Of a stretch of DNA of 64,000 nt, positions 35,794 through 49,524 are shown piece after piece. The DNA is from Pocillopora verrucosa. Taxonomy: Eukaryota; Cnidaria; Anthozoa; Scleractinia; Pocilloporidae. A program made the position numbers and the translations under genes. The notes beneath the pieces were generated by a model. That model searched no databases. It was not told the DNA's origin and saw only the letters and a list, made by a program, of their open reading frames with translations. The stretch covers positions 14,990,840-15,054,839 of the forward strand of contig NC_089323.1 of NCBI RefSeq assembly GCF_036669915.1, written 5' to 3'. Each line of letters begins with the position of its first letter. Position 1 is the first letter of the stretch.

Positions 35794-38700
35794 TCACTTT
35801 TGTTCAGAGGAAGCTGTTCCATTTCCACTAGGATCATGTCCATTTTCTGTAACTGTAGGTACAGGTTTTGGCGGCTCTTCTTCTTGCCGAGCTTTCTTCA
35901 CTGGTAACTCTGTGTCCTGGGCACCAGAACTACTACTCTCTTCCTCTGGCTTCCTCTAGGAGATTCAAGCACACAAGAATGAATAGTTGAAACATAACAC
36001 AAACTTTAACTCCTATGATCAACCAAGAGAGAATTTCTCCTCACAATATCAATAAAATACTGAGCAGGCAAGTGATGAGAATAAAGAAAAACATCATTCA
36101 GGGGATTACTTGGTGGACTCAATACCCAATTCTTAAAACCAATGTCTTGAGAATTGTAGAGCAGACAGGCTTATTCTATTTTGCGAAACAAAATGACATG
36201 AAACAAAACCAGGCAAGATATAATGAAACTAAAGGAATAATAAAGAAAGATGTTTTCCATCATTTCATGAGTAGGGGACAAAGAAAAAGTTCTGAGTCCC
36301 CATGAGGAATCAAACCGCAGACCTTCAGATTCTGCAATCCAACGCTTTACCACTGAGCCACAGAGACTCCATGGGCGAGCGTGGTCTATTACAAAGTTCA
36401 TATAACACACATCCTGCATACTGCTAGGATCAGCAATGTTGATAGCATAATGGTATGATGCAGATAGGTAAAGATAACTTTCACAAGGATTTGGAGTAAT
36501 CATCAATTCATAAGAAGGATTTTTTTTCTCATTTCCCAAAGTAGCTATTCCAGAAGAGTTACTATTTTCAAAATCAACCATTTTCAACCTGTGGTGTTGC
36601 TTCATTTCACAAAAAACACATTCAAACATTACAAATTAGTATATCACCAAAGATTTTGACCTCCTTTTATTTCTTAAACAGTATTAAAATATATTTCATA
36701 AAATAGTAATTTTAGGTGAGATACTAATTTGTGAAGTGCACTAGTAGTCAATTACACAAAATAGAAACTCTTCTTAAATTACTACTTTGCAAAATGAATA
36801 ACGATCCTTGTTAATTACCTTATTACAAAAAATATCTATTATTCATTTAGTTTTGTCATATCTTGCCTGGTTTTGTTTGTTTTGTTTTGCAAAATAGTAT
36901 AAGCCAAGTAGACAGTAAGAAGAATTACTAATAGCATCTTGGGATTGAATTTGGTTTACTTAGTTCACTTCACTGTAAGGAATTCCAAAAAAACTCTTTG
37001 TCTTGGTTCTAAGCCTTAATTGAGGACAAATAAGTTGTTTTCCTTGGCACAAGTCAACCCTGCATAGCTTCTGTTCCCACAGAAATAAATTGTCTCAGCA
37101 AACTATCAGGGACTGTTGACAAAATCACAGGCAAAACAATTGTGTACAAAATTTAAAAAATATCTCCATCCTGGTTTTAAGCCTTAATCCTTTAACCCCT
37201 TTGAGTGATTGGCTTCCAATTTCTCCTTACAGTAACAGCCCTGAATCCAATGTAACCATTACGAGAAGAAATAAAGTGATGACCAATTTAAGAAGCTCCT
37301 GATTGTCTAACAAATTCTCCTTGTCAGTATCAAAGAAAATGTATAGAGAACAGTATGGAGAATATAAATAATAGTGTTCAAGCATGAAGGATGAATTGAG
37401 AGTAAATAAATTCTTTCCTTCGCATGGGACAACTTTTACTAAGTTCCTGTCCCCGCAAAAATAAATGGTACCTGGCAAACTATCAGGGAGAGTAGATAAA
37501 ATCCCCACTAGGTACCTGTGAAGGACTAGTGTCCCATCAAAAGGGGAGAAGCAATGAAAAGGGGAACTCTGCTTGCACATCTTGGCCAGAGAAATAAATG
37601 GTACTTAGCCTCCTCTCAAGGACACTTGAAGGACTGGGTGCCCCATTAACCCTAGGAGTGACCAGAATCCAATTTCTCCCTTCACTACCATTCCTGAATC
37701 ACACCTTAGGGTCATGAGAATAAAGAAAATGTCCACCAACTAAAGAAGCCCTGGACTGTTAAACAAAGTCTCCTTGTCAGCACCTTGGGAAATGTATGAA
37801 GAATATGTATACTGATGTTAGGATGTAAAGGATTAAAAAAAAAAAAGTTGCTCTGAAATGGGGAACTTGGTTTGCACATCTTGGCCTGAATGGCACATCA
37901 GCATGGCCCACACAGGCAACCTTGTCTCTCACTTATGATATCTTAAGAGTTGTGTCAATATGTAATTTTAAGGAGCTTACCTTTCTGCGAACTTGTATGA
38001 GAGTAGCAGTTTGTTTAATTGGTATCTATAGAAATTAAAAACCACAATTGGAAAAGGAGCAGTTCAGTGAGAGTAAAGTTTTTGCATGCAATCCAACTTT
38101 CTAATTTAATACACTAACATGAGTGAAAGGAAACAACGTTTTAACAACTTATTACATTATTGTAACTCAGAAAGTAAGGTAGGTTTAGACAGAATTTGCA
38201 TTCTAAATAATACCCAATCTTAAAAATTTGGTAAACAAATAGAATGAAATGCTGTTACTTGGATCCAAACAGAACAGAAAGTGTTTTATAGAGAGAGAGT
38301 GAGAGCTCTAGAGATGGTTTCCACACGTACTAGAAGAATCATTGCTTGGTTTTAGCTTAGTAATGATAACTTAGTTAAATCCTGACAGAACACAAATTTT
38401 TCTCAGAAAAAGAAAATGTGAAAGTTGAAAAAAAATTCTAGGCTATAAAAGGAAAAATTTGAGATGAGCAAATCTTGTTATTTTATTTCTTCCTCACCGT
38501 GGTTGCAGGAACATCTTTTGTATCACTTGTTCCAAAGCCCTCTGTTGTCTCTGAATCAGGCTTAATTATAGACACAAAGCAACACAAAACAGTACATAAA
38601 TGCATTAATCAATTTTGGAACAAAATTCAAAGAGTTAAAAATTACAGCTTTTTTACATGGCCACAGCATAACACAATAAATTACCTCTTTTGGAGCTGAA

Positions 38701-41700
38701 TTCATCATTTCTTGAGCATCATCCACCTTTAAAAAGACAACAGATAAATAATCACCACATTTCACTGCAAGTACATGTGGGTTATTTTAAAACCTCTAGG
38801 AGTGATACATATCTAATATCTTCCAACAGTATCACCCCATTAAGGTCATGAGAATAAGCAAAATGATCACAAACTCAAGAAACTCTTTAAATTTCTCCTT
38901 ACAAATAAATATCTATACAATGCCAAGCAGACAAGTGATGAGAATAAAGACAGTTGAGGATTCAATACCAAATTCTCCCAACTGAAATCATAAGAATAGT
39001 ATGGAAGACAGTAAGGAGAATTAGTAATAAGATCATGGGAGTGAAATATTTAAACTGACCCCCTGAATGACTTACTCTTGCTTTGATCTCAGGATACAAG
39101 TTCTGTAGCTCCTCAAGCTCTTTTCTATCTACAACACAAGGATCTTTATCTGATGCCTTTCCTTTTCCTTTGCTCTTTGACTCCCACTCTGCCACACGAG
39201 CCTCTAGCTTGGATGTTTTGAGTTTTATACATTCTAACGCTTTGCTAAAGAATTCATGTGCCTTAGAGTAATTTGGTTGTAAACTGTAAGCTAGTCCCAT
39301 GCTGTAAGATCTTTGAGATCAGTTAAAGGAATAAACTCTTCAACACGATTTCTCAACTACGTAAGACACAGTTATGCATCATCCTTACTTTAATCATGAC
39401 AGGTGAAAGAAATTTTCAAACTGGTACAGCAATCCTTTCGCCTTTTGTTTTTTCAAGAACACCTAGTGATTTTAAACAATAATAAGAGGTACTACAGACA
39501 AAACATTTTACCTGTTGCAGCCTGAAAAGCATAATACAGATGGAATAAACAGAAGAATCTTTTGATTATGTTATTCATGTAGTTATTATTCCAGACGCAC
39601 ATCCCAGTCAGCTTAACTTTACTTTGGTGGAGAGGCAAGAGGATCATGATCGTAGGTTAATCAGTGGTATAAGAAACTAAAGATGTTAACCTCTAATTTC
39701 TTCTTTACAATATCACTGCTGAATCACACACTAAGATCATGAGAATAAAGGGAATGATCACCAGCTAAAGAAGCTCTTGATTGTTAAACAAATTCTCCCT
39801 ATCAGCACCTAAGGAAATGTATAGAGAACAGTATAGAGAATATGCATACTGGAGTTGACAATGGCTGTCAATACAAAGGATAAGCTAACATCAGAATGTG
39901 TTTAACAGTATATTATTTATTAATTTGAAATCAGATGAAGTGAAAGGGTACATGTATTGATTATTTCAATAACAAATGCAAAAGACTCCATTCAAACAAG
40001 AAGTCCAGGCATTTGAGATTTGTATATCTTATGTGTAAATTGTAATTTGCATTGTGGGCTCCTTTTGTATTTTATATTTCTAAATACATTTTGTTTTACT
40101 TGGTACGTCCCATGCATGCCCCCATTCAACTTGACGCTGAACTGGGCCAGCCTGCATAAATATCACTAATAAATAAATAAACAAATAAATCAGGTGCTTG
40201 AATGAAAGCGCAGCAGAGGGGGGGGTATTGGGTATTACACTAAAGTAAACTGCACATTTAAGGAATTCTGGAAAATCAAAGGATACGTTTCTGCAATGAG
40301 TCTGTCATCAGCTTCTAAATGTTTTGTTTGAAGATCAAGACAAGACTGGAATTCCTCTACAGCGTTAACAAATTGTTCTTGGAAAAAAAAAAAGCAGAGA
40401 CTTGCTCATTTAAAAAGCACTTTAACAAGACCATTTGCAAGCAAACCATCACAAGGTTTTTACAATGAAAATATTTAAGGAAATGACCATTTGTAAACCC
40501 AAGCATGACAGAAATAGCCCTTACCTTGTTCTAGTTTGATCTCACCAAGTTTAAGGTGAACTTCAGCCAAATTCAACTGAGCTTCTTTGTTTTCTTGTCT
40601 TAAAGTGAACAAGACTATAATTACTGGGAAATTAATATTTAAAAACTGTCATTAACCCTTAATCTCCCAAGATCTGATTGTTAATTCTCCCCTCTAGCTG
40701 CTACACATTTACCTGTAAATTATAGTAACAAGAATCTGGTGTTAGATAAAGATAACAACTTCTACCTGATAAGTTTGAGTTTTCTCATAACCCATTTGTT
40801 AGATAGTGTATGGAAATATTAGGGAGAAGTTACATGTTAATCACTTCTGGGTGTTGAAGGGTTAGCAAGCTGTTCAGTAATAAATATTTTAAACAAAATG
40901 TGTTACTGATGGCCGAAATGACTTTTTTGGAGACTTTTTGTTATTGTACACAGGTTAAATACTTGAATTAGAAATAGTTTGACTTGTGTATAAATTTCTT
41001 AAACTTATTAGCAAGTATTAGTCGCACTTTTGTTAATTACCTTTGTTTGAATCATAAAAACCAAGAGAAGCTCCATATTACTGCCAGTTTACTCCTTATC
41101 AATTTTGTTTACCACTAAAACATCACAATTTAAAAGTCAAATACAACCTGAAATCCTGTTAACCCCCAAAATTGACCTGCTTCTAATATCTCCCAACAGT
41201 AATGCTGCTGAATCATTTATTAAGGTCATGTGAATATAGGAAATGATCGCAAACCTAAAAAGCTTGGATTGTTGAATGAATTCTCCTTGTTAGTAAAAAA
41301 GGAAATGTGTTATGAAGAGTATGAAGAATATATATACTCATGTTAGGGTGTAAAGCTTATTAATAATAAAAAGTTGGTTACATGTGGCTTCCCTTCAATT
41401 TTTAAAACATTATCCATTCAACAAACTGGTAAAATGTTAAGAACAAAAAAACTTATAGGATTACACTTGATATAACACCAAATTCTCCCAACCCAGTTTC
41501 AAGGAATTGTATGGCAAAGAGATGGGGAGAATTGCTGATTTGACATTGAATTACATACACTGCATTCTTTTTTTTAAATGCAATTTAAGAGAGTTAACAA
41601 CAAAGAGCATTCAACGTTCTCTAGTTTTTTGCATATGTGCATGCGTCTGAATTCCATGTGCTCTTCATTGGAGGCATTCTTGCATGTGCTTTAAGTGTGT

Positions 41701-44700
41701 ATTTGCAGCATTGTTTGGAGTAACAGCTCATCATCCAGGCAGTTTTCCCCACCCCTTCCCTCCCTCTTTCCACTGTTTTTTCAGTGTGATGGGTGCCTTT
41801 TTCCCTTTCCTGCATGGGGGCTCATGGCTGAGTTGCCAGGATTTGCCAACCATGGGAGACATTCTCTATCTAAGAGCTGGCTGCCAATAGTGGAAGCTCC
41901 TGGACGTCTCAGGCACCCAACCTCCACTAAGTGATGCAGTTGTTAATATATAAAAGTTGAGATACAAACCTCACAAAAACAATACGAGCTAATTCCAAGA
42001 ACTCCCAAGCTAACTGCATAGTTGGGACATCCACTTCCTCCTTATTGAAAAAAAAAAAGCAGTTCCCTAAGTCATTTGAGCCTGTAACTCCTTGAGGTAA
42101 AGAACAAGTAACTTCTCCCTTATCAGCTATCAATAAAAAATATTCCGACACCACTGTCAGGAAAAATAGATATTTAAAACAACTTAAATCAAATACACCA
42201 TCTCACACCTCTTGATCCTCCCCTTCCTGATCACCATCTGCTTTTCCTTCTCCTTCAGTTCCCTCCTCCACACCTTCCATATCTTCATCGTCATCCTCAT
42301 CATCATCTTCATCTCCCGCTTCATCATCTTCCTCAGCCTTCTTGCCTTCTTCAGTGTTCTCCTCACCTTCTTCTGCTCCCTCCTTCTTCCTACCTCCTTC
42401 ATCCTCCTTTGCTTCTTCATTCCCCTTTTTGCCTTCTTCTGCATCTTTCTCAGCTCCTTCACTCTTCTTTTCTTCTGTTGCTCCTTTTTCCTCCCCCTTC
42501 TCATCCTTGTCTGTTCCTTTATCACCATCTTTATCAGCTTCCTTCTCTTCCACTGCTTTTTCTTTAGGTTCTTCCTCTGATTTCATTTCCTTTTCTGTTT
42601 TAGTTTCTTCTGCTGCAGTCTCGTCCTGTTCATTATCTTTCTCTTTGACATCACCTAAAAATCACAAACATAAACCCTTTAAGATCTGATAGTAAATTCT
42701 CTCCTTTAGCTGCTACACATTTCCTTGTCAATTGGTTACAAGAATTTGGTGTTCAATCAAGATAACATTTTGTACCTGATAAGTTTGAGTATTCTCACCA
42801 CCTGTTTGCTAGATAACATATGCACACTCTAGGGAGAAGTTACATGTTAATCACTTCTGGGTGTTAAATGGTTAATAAAAGTGAATATACAAATACATCA
42901 TAACTTTGAATGTTAGACTGTTCTGTAAATTTAGTGTTAGACCAAATCCTTGGTTAATAATTTTTCTTCTTTCTGGGTATGTGGTTTGCGAGACACACTG
43001 GAGCATAGCTAATCCTTGAGACTTGTGGGAGTTGTATTTTCATTCACTATTTTTTCACTCCCAAGGTCTCAGTCTCCTTACTGTCTGAGATACAATTCTA
43101 ATGATGTTAGTTAAGAGAATCTGGTAATGGATCAACTAATAATTCCCCTAGGTGATATATTTCATTACTCTCATCACTCGTCTGCTTGATATTGTATCAT
43201 GTTGTGGGGAGAAATTCTGTCTTGGTCACTCATGGGAGTTAAAGGGTTAACCCAAATCATTCACTTGTGGACTCTCTTCTTCTACTGCAATTAATAAAAG
43301 CTTACCAGTCTTCTGATTAAAATGAAATCATGCTTTAAACATGTGAAACTCATGAAAAATTTCTGCCACTTGCCATCTTTTTTCTCAGCCATGGCATCTT
43401 GTACATCCTCCCGAATCTTGTCTTTAGCACTAGGACTCATCTCACTGATCTTGGGTCCAACTGAAAAGCATAAAAAAAAGAGAAAAACTGTTATAAAGTT
43501 AAAGTCTCCACTTACATAAAGTGGCCCATACTGCCAAAGATCTCCCTGGCTTATTTTCTGTAGCATAAAGCAACTAAAAATATTGCTAGCCCCCTTCCCC
43601 CTCTCCTCCCCCCTTAAAGGGATGCTTGTTCATTACAGGTTACCTCCCTCTCACCCTTCCCCCCAGTACACATTTATACTCCTGGGTGGAGAGAGAGAGG
43701 CACTGTGAGGGTTAAGCAATCAGCCAAAGAACACAACACTGTAACCTGGCCAGGTCTTGAACCCAGGCCTCTCAATGCCAATCAAAAGTCCCAGTAAAGT
43801 AAAATAAAAATTGGACCTCTTCAAGGAAATTGAGCATTATGAGTGGAAAGATGAATTTGAACAAAACTGTTCTCCAGGGTTACAGATCTCCTAATCCAAT
43901 TCTGGCAGCCCACAAAAATGTACATGTGAGTTTGCAATGCTCTTTTAAGTACTACAACCTTATTATAGTGGAATCTATATTAAGCAGTACCATATTAAGG
44001 GGTCACCCTATCTCAAACAGTCAGATTTCAAAGTCCTGAAATTTTTCCTCTTTAAGCATTAATGTAAAATGTAATTGTTGTCTCTATTAGCACTTTAACC
44101 CCTAAGAGTGGCTGGTATTTAATTTCTCCTAACAAAATCACCCTTGAATTACATATTTAAGTCATGAAAATAAAGGAAATGATCACCAACTAAATAAGCT
44201 CCTGATTGTTAAACAAATTCTCCTTATAAGCACCTTAGGAAATGTATAAAGAACAGTAATGAGAAATTTCATAATGATGATAAGGTGTAAAGGGTTAAGA
44301 GGTTGTACAGTTGCCATCAAATGGTCACTTAAAGCACAACCACTTAGATGACATTAACAATAATCTCTCAGGTAAAATTTAATCCATGTTAAACTCCCAA
44401 AATCAATGTTAGTAGTATTTTAAAGCTAGTTTTTGTTCAATTATTGGTTAGTTGTGAGAAAACATTTGTTTTTTTCATCATTTCTTAGGTTTTTTTTTTT
44501 TTTTTAATCATTTTCTAGCCTGTGGAACCTCTATTTAGCAGCCCACATGTATTAGGCGGTCACCTCAAAATTCCCCACAGGTGACCACTTAACCCTTTAA
44601 CCCCTGAGAGTGACCAGCATCTAATTTCTCCTTACAATATCACCCCCAAAATCACACTAAGATCACAAGAAAAAGGAAATGATCACCAATGACAGACGCT

Positions 44701-46488
44701 CTAGATTGTTAAACAAATTCTCCCTGCCAGCACCTTAGGAAATGTATTGAGAACAGTATGGAGAATATGCATACTGATGTTAGGGTGTAAATGGTTTAAA
44801 TACAGTTTCAACTGTAAAAGGAAAGTTAGTTCACCTGCCCCCATCTTCTCCTCATCCTCATCACTGCTTTCTTCACTTTTTGGCTCAGCTAGAAAGCAAT
44901 ATAAAGTTATCATAAAAATATGCAGGTTTCAAGTGAGATATTTTAATGGCATTTGAGTGTGGTTAGAAATATTACATTACTTTTATATGCATAAAGTATG
45001 TTGGATTTAAAATTTCACCGAAGACTGAACTGACTCAATTGAACATACGTTGGATTTAAAATTTCACCAAAGACTAAACTGACTCAACTGAACATACCAT
45101 CTTTAAGTGCATTTCCAAGGACACCATTTTCTGCTCTGCAAAAGTAATCCATTAAAGTTTGTGAATGCTACCGTTCTCCAAATTTATTTTCCAAAATATT
45201 GCATTAAAAGAGGGGAAGTTGTGAAAACTAGCAAAATTCCTAATTTGTTTATAACATTTTCATCTGAAAAGTCTCCAACATAAAATTAGACTAACTTTCC
45301 AGAACTGCCATTCATTCTGGAATTTAAAACTGGAACACACCAAAAGTGTGCATTATATGCATTGCATTTACAGCTACACCAATTGCATTTACAGCTACAC
45401 CAATTGCATTTACAGCTACACCAGAATTTCCACCACCAGAATTTCCAGAATCTTTTTTCATGAGGAAAACTTTGTAAGTGACTGTGTAGTGTGAAACTGT
45501 CCGTCAGGGGAGAGGTCTTTCTAGAGAGGAGGGAGGAAGGGGACATCAATGATCATCATAACATTTACCTTGCCAGTTCTAATAAGGCCTTTCCAAAGAA
45601 GAGATATGCTTCACCACATTCATCAGCTCCTGTGCCATATTTTCCATCTCTATTTTAAGTAAAAGGCGGTAAAAACTGAGTAAATGAAGTAGCTTTGATA
45701 ATAATGGCAAATATTTCACCTTTAGGAATCTAAATTTACCAAAAATTATTCACAAGATTGGAAGTTTTCAACAGAAGCTAAAAAAAATTGTTGTAATACT
45801 CCCACGAAAAGCTTCTCACATGTCAAGTTTAGCCACATCCGTCCATGCAATTGAAAACTCTTACTATGAGCAGGATGGAAGTTGTACAATTTTTTGTTTG
45901 TACTTGTGTAAAAGTTTAAATGTACAATGGACAACTCTGATCCACGTGCAGAATAGCAAAGTTTTTACGATTCAAGGCCTTGTTCTAAGAAAACAAGTCT
46001 AAAAGCATCCGCTAAGCAAGTGCTGATCCAGACTGATATCAAAAGATCAGAGTCTTAATTCCATCGTTTGTCGAAACCAAGTTAATCTTGCATTTGAAAA
46101 CTGAAATAGACAGGCTTTGAAGTGTGTATTCAATAATGTCATCCCAAAACCGACGGCCAACATTTAAAATAAGTTTTCACTATTGCTTCACTTCAATTTA
46201 AGAGGACATAACAGCCTAAATACAAAAATTGAAGACATACAACTTCTGAGTTGCTTCCTCAAAGCATTTGACAGCCTGGACGACTTCGTTGCAAACAAGG
46301 TGACGGCGTCCTTTGCCCATCAACTTTGAGACTTCATCGCTGGAAAACATCATAAGAAAACCGAGATTTAGGAAAGAGTATTTACTGAAGACAAGGTTAA
46401 CTAAATTGGAAAGAATCACTTCGAATCCAAGTTACCACCATTACCTGAAGGAAGATTCTGAAGCAGCGCTCTCCGAGGATGTTGCCAT
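35794..46488 (-). CDS. NASP: NASP histone chaperone (SHNi-TPR family)
   Basis: Exons: complement(join(35794..35955, 37981..38025, 38498..38560, 38685..38726, 39076..39301, 40287..40377, 40525..40598, 41970..42040, 42209..42654, 43374..43460, 44835..44888, 45098..45135, 45569..45649, 46241..46339, 46445..46488)), about 540 aa without a possible microexon near 39.5 kb. NASP binds H3-H4, and linker H1, in the nucleus and guards soluble histones. Motifs: [20 protein letters not shown] (first TPR), [19 protein letters not shown], an acidic Glu/Lys/Asp region at about residues 135-283 that interrupts a TPR as in the family, [68 protein letters not shown], and a basic patch VKKARQEEE near the C-terminus. 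The 43374 donor is GC, not GT. It sits about 700 bp from the histone array. Confidence 0.9.
36169..36904. mobile_element. hAT-like non-autonomous element, 736 bp, with ~70 bp inverted ends
   Basis: The left end GCTTATTCTATTTTGCGAAA and the complement of the right end GCTTATACTATTTTGCAAAA stay alignable for about 70 nt (also ACCAGGCAAGATAT). The flanks GCAGACAG and GTAGACAG could be an 8 bp target duplication, which suggests hAT. No transposase frame is inside; a tRNA-derived SINE is. Confidence 0.7.
36250..36390 (-). mobile_element. tRNA-derived SINE
   Basis: On the minus strand there is a polymerase III A box TGGCTCAGTGG (36350-36360) and a B box GGTTTGATTCC (36306-36316) spaced as in tRNA, followed by a non-tRNA tail rich in CTTTTTCTTTGTCCCC. 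The cloverleaf is not fully conserved, so it is a SINE rather than a tRNA gene. Confidence 0.75.
37185..37395 (+). repeat. family A element
   Basis: TTAATCCTTTAACCCCTTTG, GAACAGTATGGAGAATATAA; the right end is diverged. NASP intron. Confidence 0.8.
37645..37837 (+). repeat. family A element
   Basis: ATTAACCCTAGGAGTGACCA to GATGTTAGGATGTAAAGGAT; short deletion before the end. Confidence 0.85.
38790..39055 (+). repeat. family A-family B junction
   Basis: The left ~95 bp is family A (ATCACCCCATTAAGGTCATG), which passes at about 38885 directly into most of a family B copy (ATTTCTCCTTACAAATAAAT, AAGTGATGAGAATAAAGACA, end CATGGGAGTGAAATATTTAA). Confidence 0.7.
39516..39525 (-). other. NASP: possible NASP microexon (9-10 nt)
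   Basis: On the minus strand TTTTCAG precedes and GTAAAATG follows GCTGCAACAG. About three codons are expected here between AET (exon at 40287) and MGLAY (exon at 39301). Nine of these nucleotides would give CNS and keep frame, but a strict AG acceptor gives ten and breaks it. Unresolved. Confidence 0.3.
39687..39858 (+). repeat. family A element, 5' truncated
   Basis: TTAACCTCTAATTTCTTC, CACTGCTGAATCACACACTA, GAACAGTATAGAGAATATGC, stops near ACTGGAGTT. Confidence 0.8.
40653..40865 (-). repeat. family C element
   Basis: Reverse full copy: ATTAACCCTTAATCTCCCAA to GGGTGTTGAAGGGTTAG. Confidence 0.88.
41158..41355 (+). repeat. family A element
   Basis: GTTAACCCCCAAAATTGACC, AGTAATGCTGCTGAATCAT, end CATGTTAGGGTGTAAAGC. 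Confidence 0.8.
41380..41551 (+). repeat. B/C-type element, diverged
   Basis: Has the C landmark ATAACACCAAATTCTCCCAA and the B-like GGAATTGTATGGCAAAGAGA. Left end poor. Confidence 0.5.
42673..42874 (-). repeat. family C element
   Basis: Reverse copy: AAACCCTTTAAGATCTGATA to GGGTGTTAAATGGTTAAT, about 20 bp from the acidic NASP exon. Confidence 0.88.
43055..43250 (-). repeat. family B element
   Basis: Reverse copy: TTTTTCACTCCCAAGGTCTC to CATGGGAGTTAAAGGGTTAA. Confidence 0.88.
43640..43795 (+). mobile_element. SINE-like repeat, second copy
   Basis: CATTTATACTCCTGGGTGGA, GAGAGAGGCACTGTGAGGGT, AGAACACAACACTGTAACCT, GGCCAGGTCTTGAACCCAGG. Same family as 16785-17195, here uninterrupted. Confidence 0.7.
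43967..44370. repeat. GTGGAACCT-type element interrupted by family A
   Basis: Starts AGTGGAATCTATATTAAGCA, continues to ~44093, and a related tail (CATCAAATGGTCACTTAA) lies after the A copy. A third piece is at 44517-44592. Confidence 0.5.
44094..44299 (+). repeat. family A element
   Basis: TTTAACCCCTAAGAGTGGCT to GGTGTAAAGGGTTAAGAG. Confidence 0.88.
44590..44805 (+). repeat. family A element
   Basis: TTAACCCTTTAACCCCTGAG to GTTAGGGTGTAAATGGTTTA; ends about 30 bp from a NASP exon. Confidence 0.88.
44996..45100. repeat. tandem duplication, ~49 bp unit x2, including a splice donor
   Basis: TTGGATTTAAAATTTCACC followed by ACTGACTCAA(T/C)TGAACATAC occurs twice in a row. The second copy contains the real donor of the NASP exon at 45098. 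Confidence 0.85.
45360..45430. repeat. minisatellite, 21 bp unit, 3 copies
   Basis: ATTGCATTTACAGCTACACC repeated three times in a NASP intron. Confidence 0.9.
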
Positions 46489-47505
<1,017 letters not shown>

Positions 47506-48235
47506 ACCACATGATACAAAAGTCTTGACCAACGAGACAAGTCGCTGACCTATTTAAGAATTTCTAGCCGAAAACAACATCGACTAAGATATCACCTCGA
47601 TACTTTTCTGTAAGAGCCCTTGAATTAGGATGAGGGAGGAATTAAGTTAATAAAGGATTCATTCAAAGGCACGCTCAAAAGATCACGGAAATTTTGCATG
47701 TAAATAAACGAAAAGGAAAATCGTGGTCGGTAACTTCATTGCCTCCGATGATTTCGGCTCCCGCGCCTCAACCACTAACGGGCACAAAAATCGCGCCATT
47801 TTCAGTATTAATGAATATACAATGAAAAATTTTGGAGACCTTACAGATGGACTGATTCAATAAGATTTTCACTCTAAAGGGGGGGAAAAGAATAGTAAAA
47901 AGTTTAAAAACCGCCAACTCTCTTAGCGATTTTTTACAAAGAACGCAATGATGGGGAGGGGGGGGGCTTGTTTGAGGGCTAATTTCTTCTTCTTGATTGT
48001 CATATGAACTCCTACGACCCGCGAGTATTTGAAAAAAGGAACGGACTTTAATGAGAATTGATCTATAGCTCCAGCTAAAGCTAGATACGCATGAAAATCT
48101 ATAGGGTATTTTTTTTTAAGGAAAAGACTATTGAATTTTTTTTCCAGATTCTTAATAAGCGAGATACACATGTGACCTAAACATACATCATAAATGTTAA
48201 CACGTTTATTGATCATGACTTTCTTTGTATTTGGT
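47506..48235. other. spacer in histone array
   Basis: No gene or repeat recognised; a poly-G run near 47955-47967. Confidence 0.5.
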
Positions 48236-48251
48236 GGCTCCTAAAGGAGCC
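48236..48251 (-). terminator. histone 3' stem-loop of H4 (first)
   Basis: Minus-strand GGCTCCTTTAGGAGCC about 27 nt past the stop; preceded by AAACGG and followed by CCACCA. Confidence 0.95.
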
Positions 48252-48277
48252 GTTTGTTTTGTATCAGGATGGTCTGT

Positions 48278-48634
<357 letters not shown>

Positions 48635-48642
48635 TTATTAGG

Positions 48643-48649
48643 TTTTATA
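48643..48649 (-). promoter_or_regulatory. TATA box of H4 (first)
   Basis: TATAAAA on the minus strand 54 bp upstream of the ATG; a CCAAT box on the same strand lies at 48697-48701. Confidence 0.75.
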
Positions 48650-48981
48650 CAGAAAGATAGGACCTCTCAGAAAACAGAATGGGAATAAGGGTTGCTATTG
48701 GTTGAGTCAAATATCTGAGCATAATTTTTCTGTTATATTAACACGTATTAACATAAATCACACGGTAATCCCGCACGCGTATGTTTCAATGGCAAACAAG
48801 TCTGCTCCATCCAAAAGTCACTTGTGAACTACGCTAAAAATTGGTTTTTCTCTCTAATTATGCTTTATGTTAAATTTAAAGCGAGGATAATACTTAGGTT
48901 ATACCAAAACGACCTTCCATGTTACTTCGGATCAAAATAAGATTGCAGATCTGTGAAATTATTCACAGCTTTCGTACCTAA

Positions 48982-49499
<518 letters not shown>

Positions 49500-49524
49500 G
49501 TGAACTTCACTTCGAATTACAAAC

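Larger units (their letters stand above)
36005..36950 (+). repeat. family B element split by a larger insertion
   Basis: Left part: ACTTTAACTCCTATGATCAA to GAGAATTGTAGAGCAGACAG at 36168. Right part resumes near 36905 with AGTAGACAGTAAGAAGAATT and ends TCTTGGGATTGAAT. In the last NASP intron. Confidence 0.75.
37050..37900. repeat. dispersed duplicated block around family A copies
   Basis: Phrases such as GCAAACTATCAGGGA, TTGCACATCTTGGCC and GAAATAAATGGTAC each occur two or more times between 37050 and 37900, suggesting an older repeat broken up by A insertions. Identity unknown. Confidence 0.45.

Noticed and set aside
36300-36370. tRNA gene on the minus strand
   Set aside because: A and B boxes are there but the arms do not pair well and a SINE tail follows; called as a SINE instead.
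42212-42689. Plus-strand open frames rich in Phe/Leu/Ser opposite the acidic NASP exon, and a second minus frame
   Set aside because: GAA/GAG/GAT/AAG-rich coding sequence leaves all other frames open; the NASP frame is fixed by splice phases and motifs.
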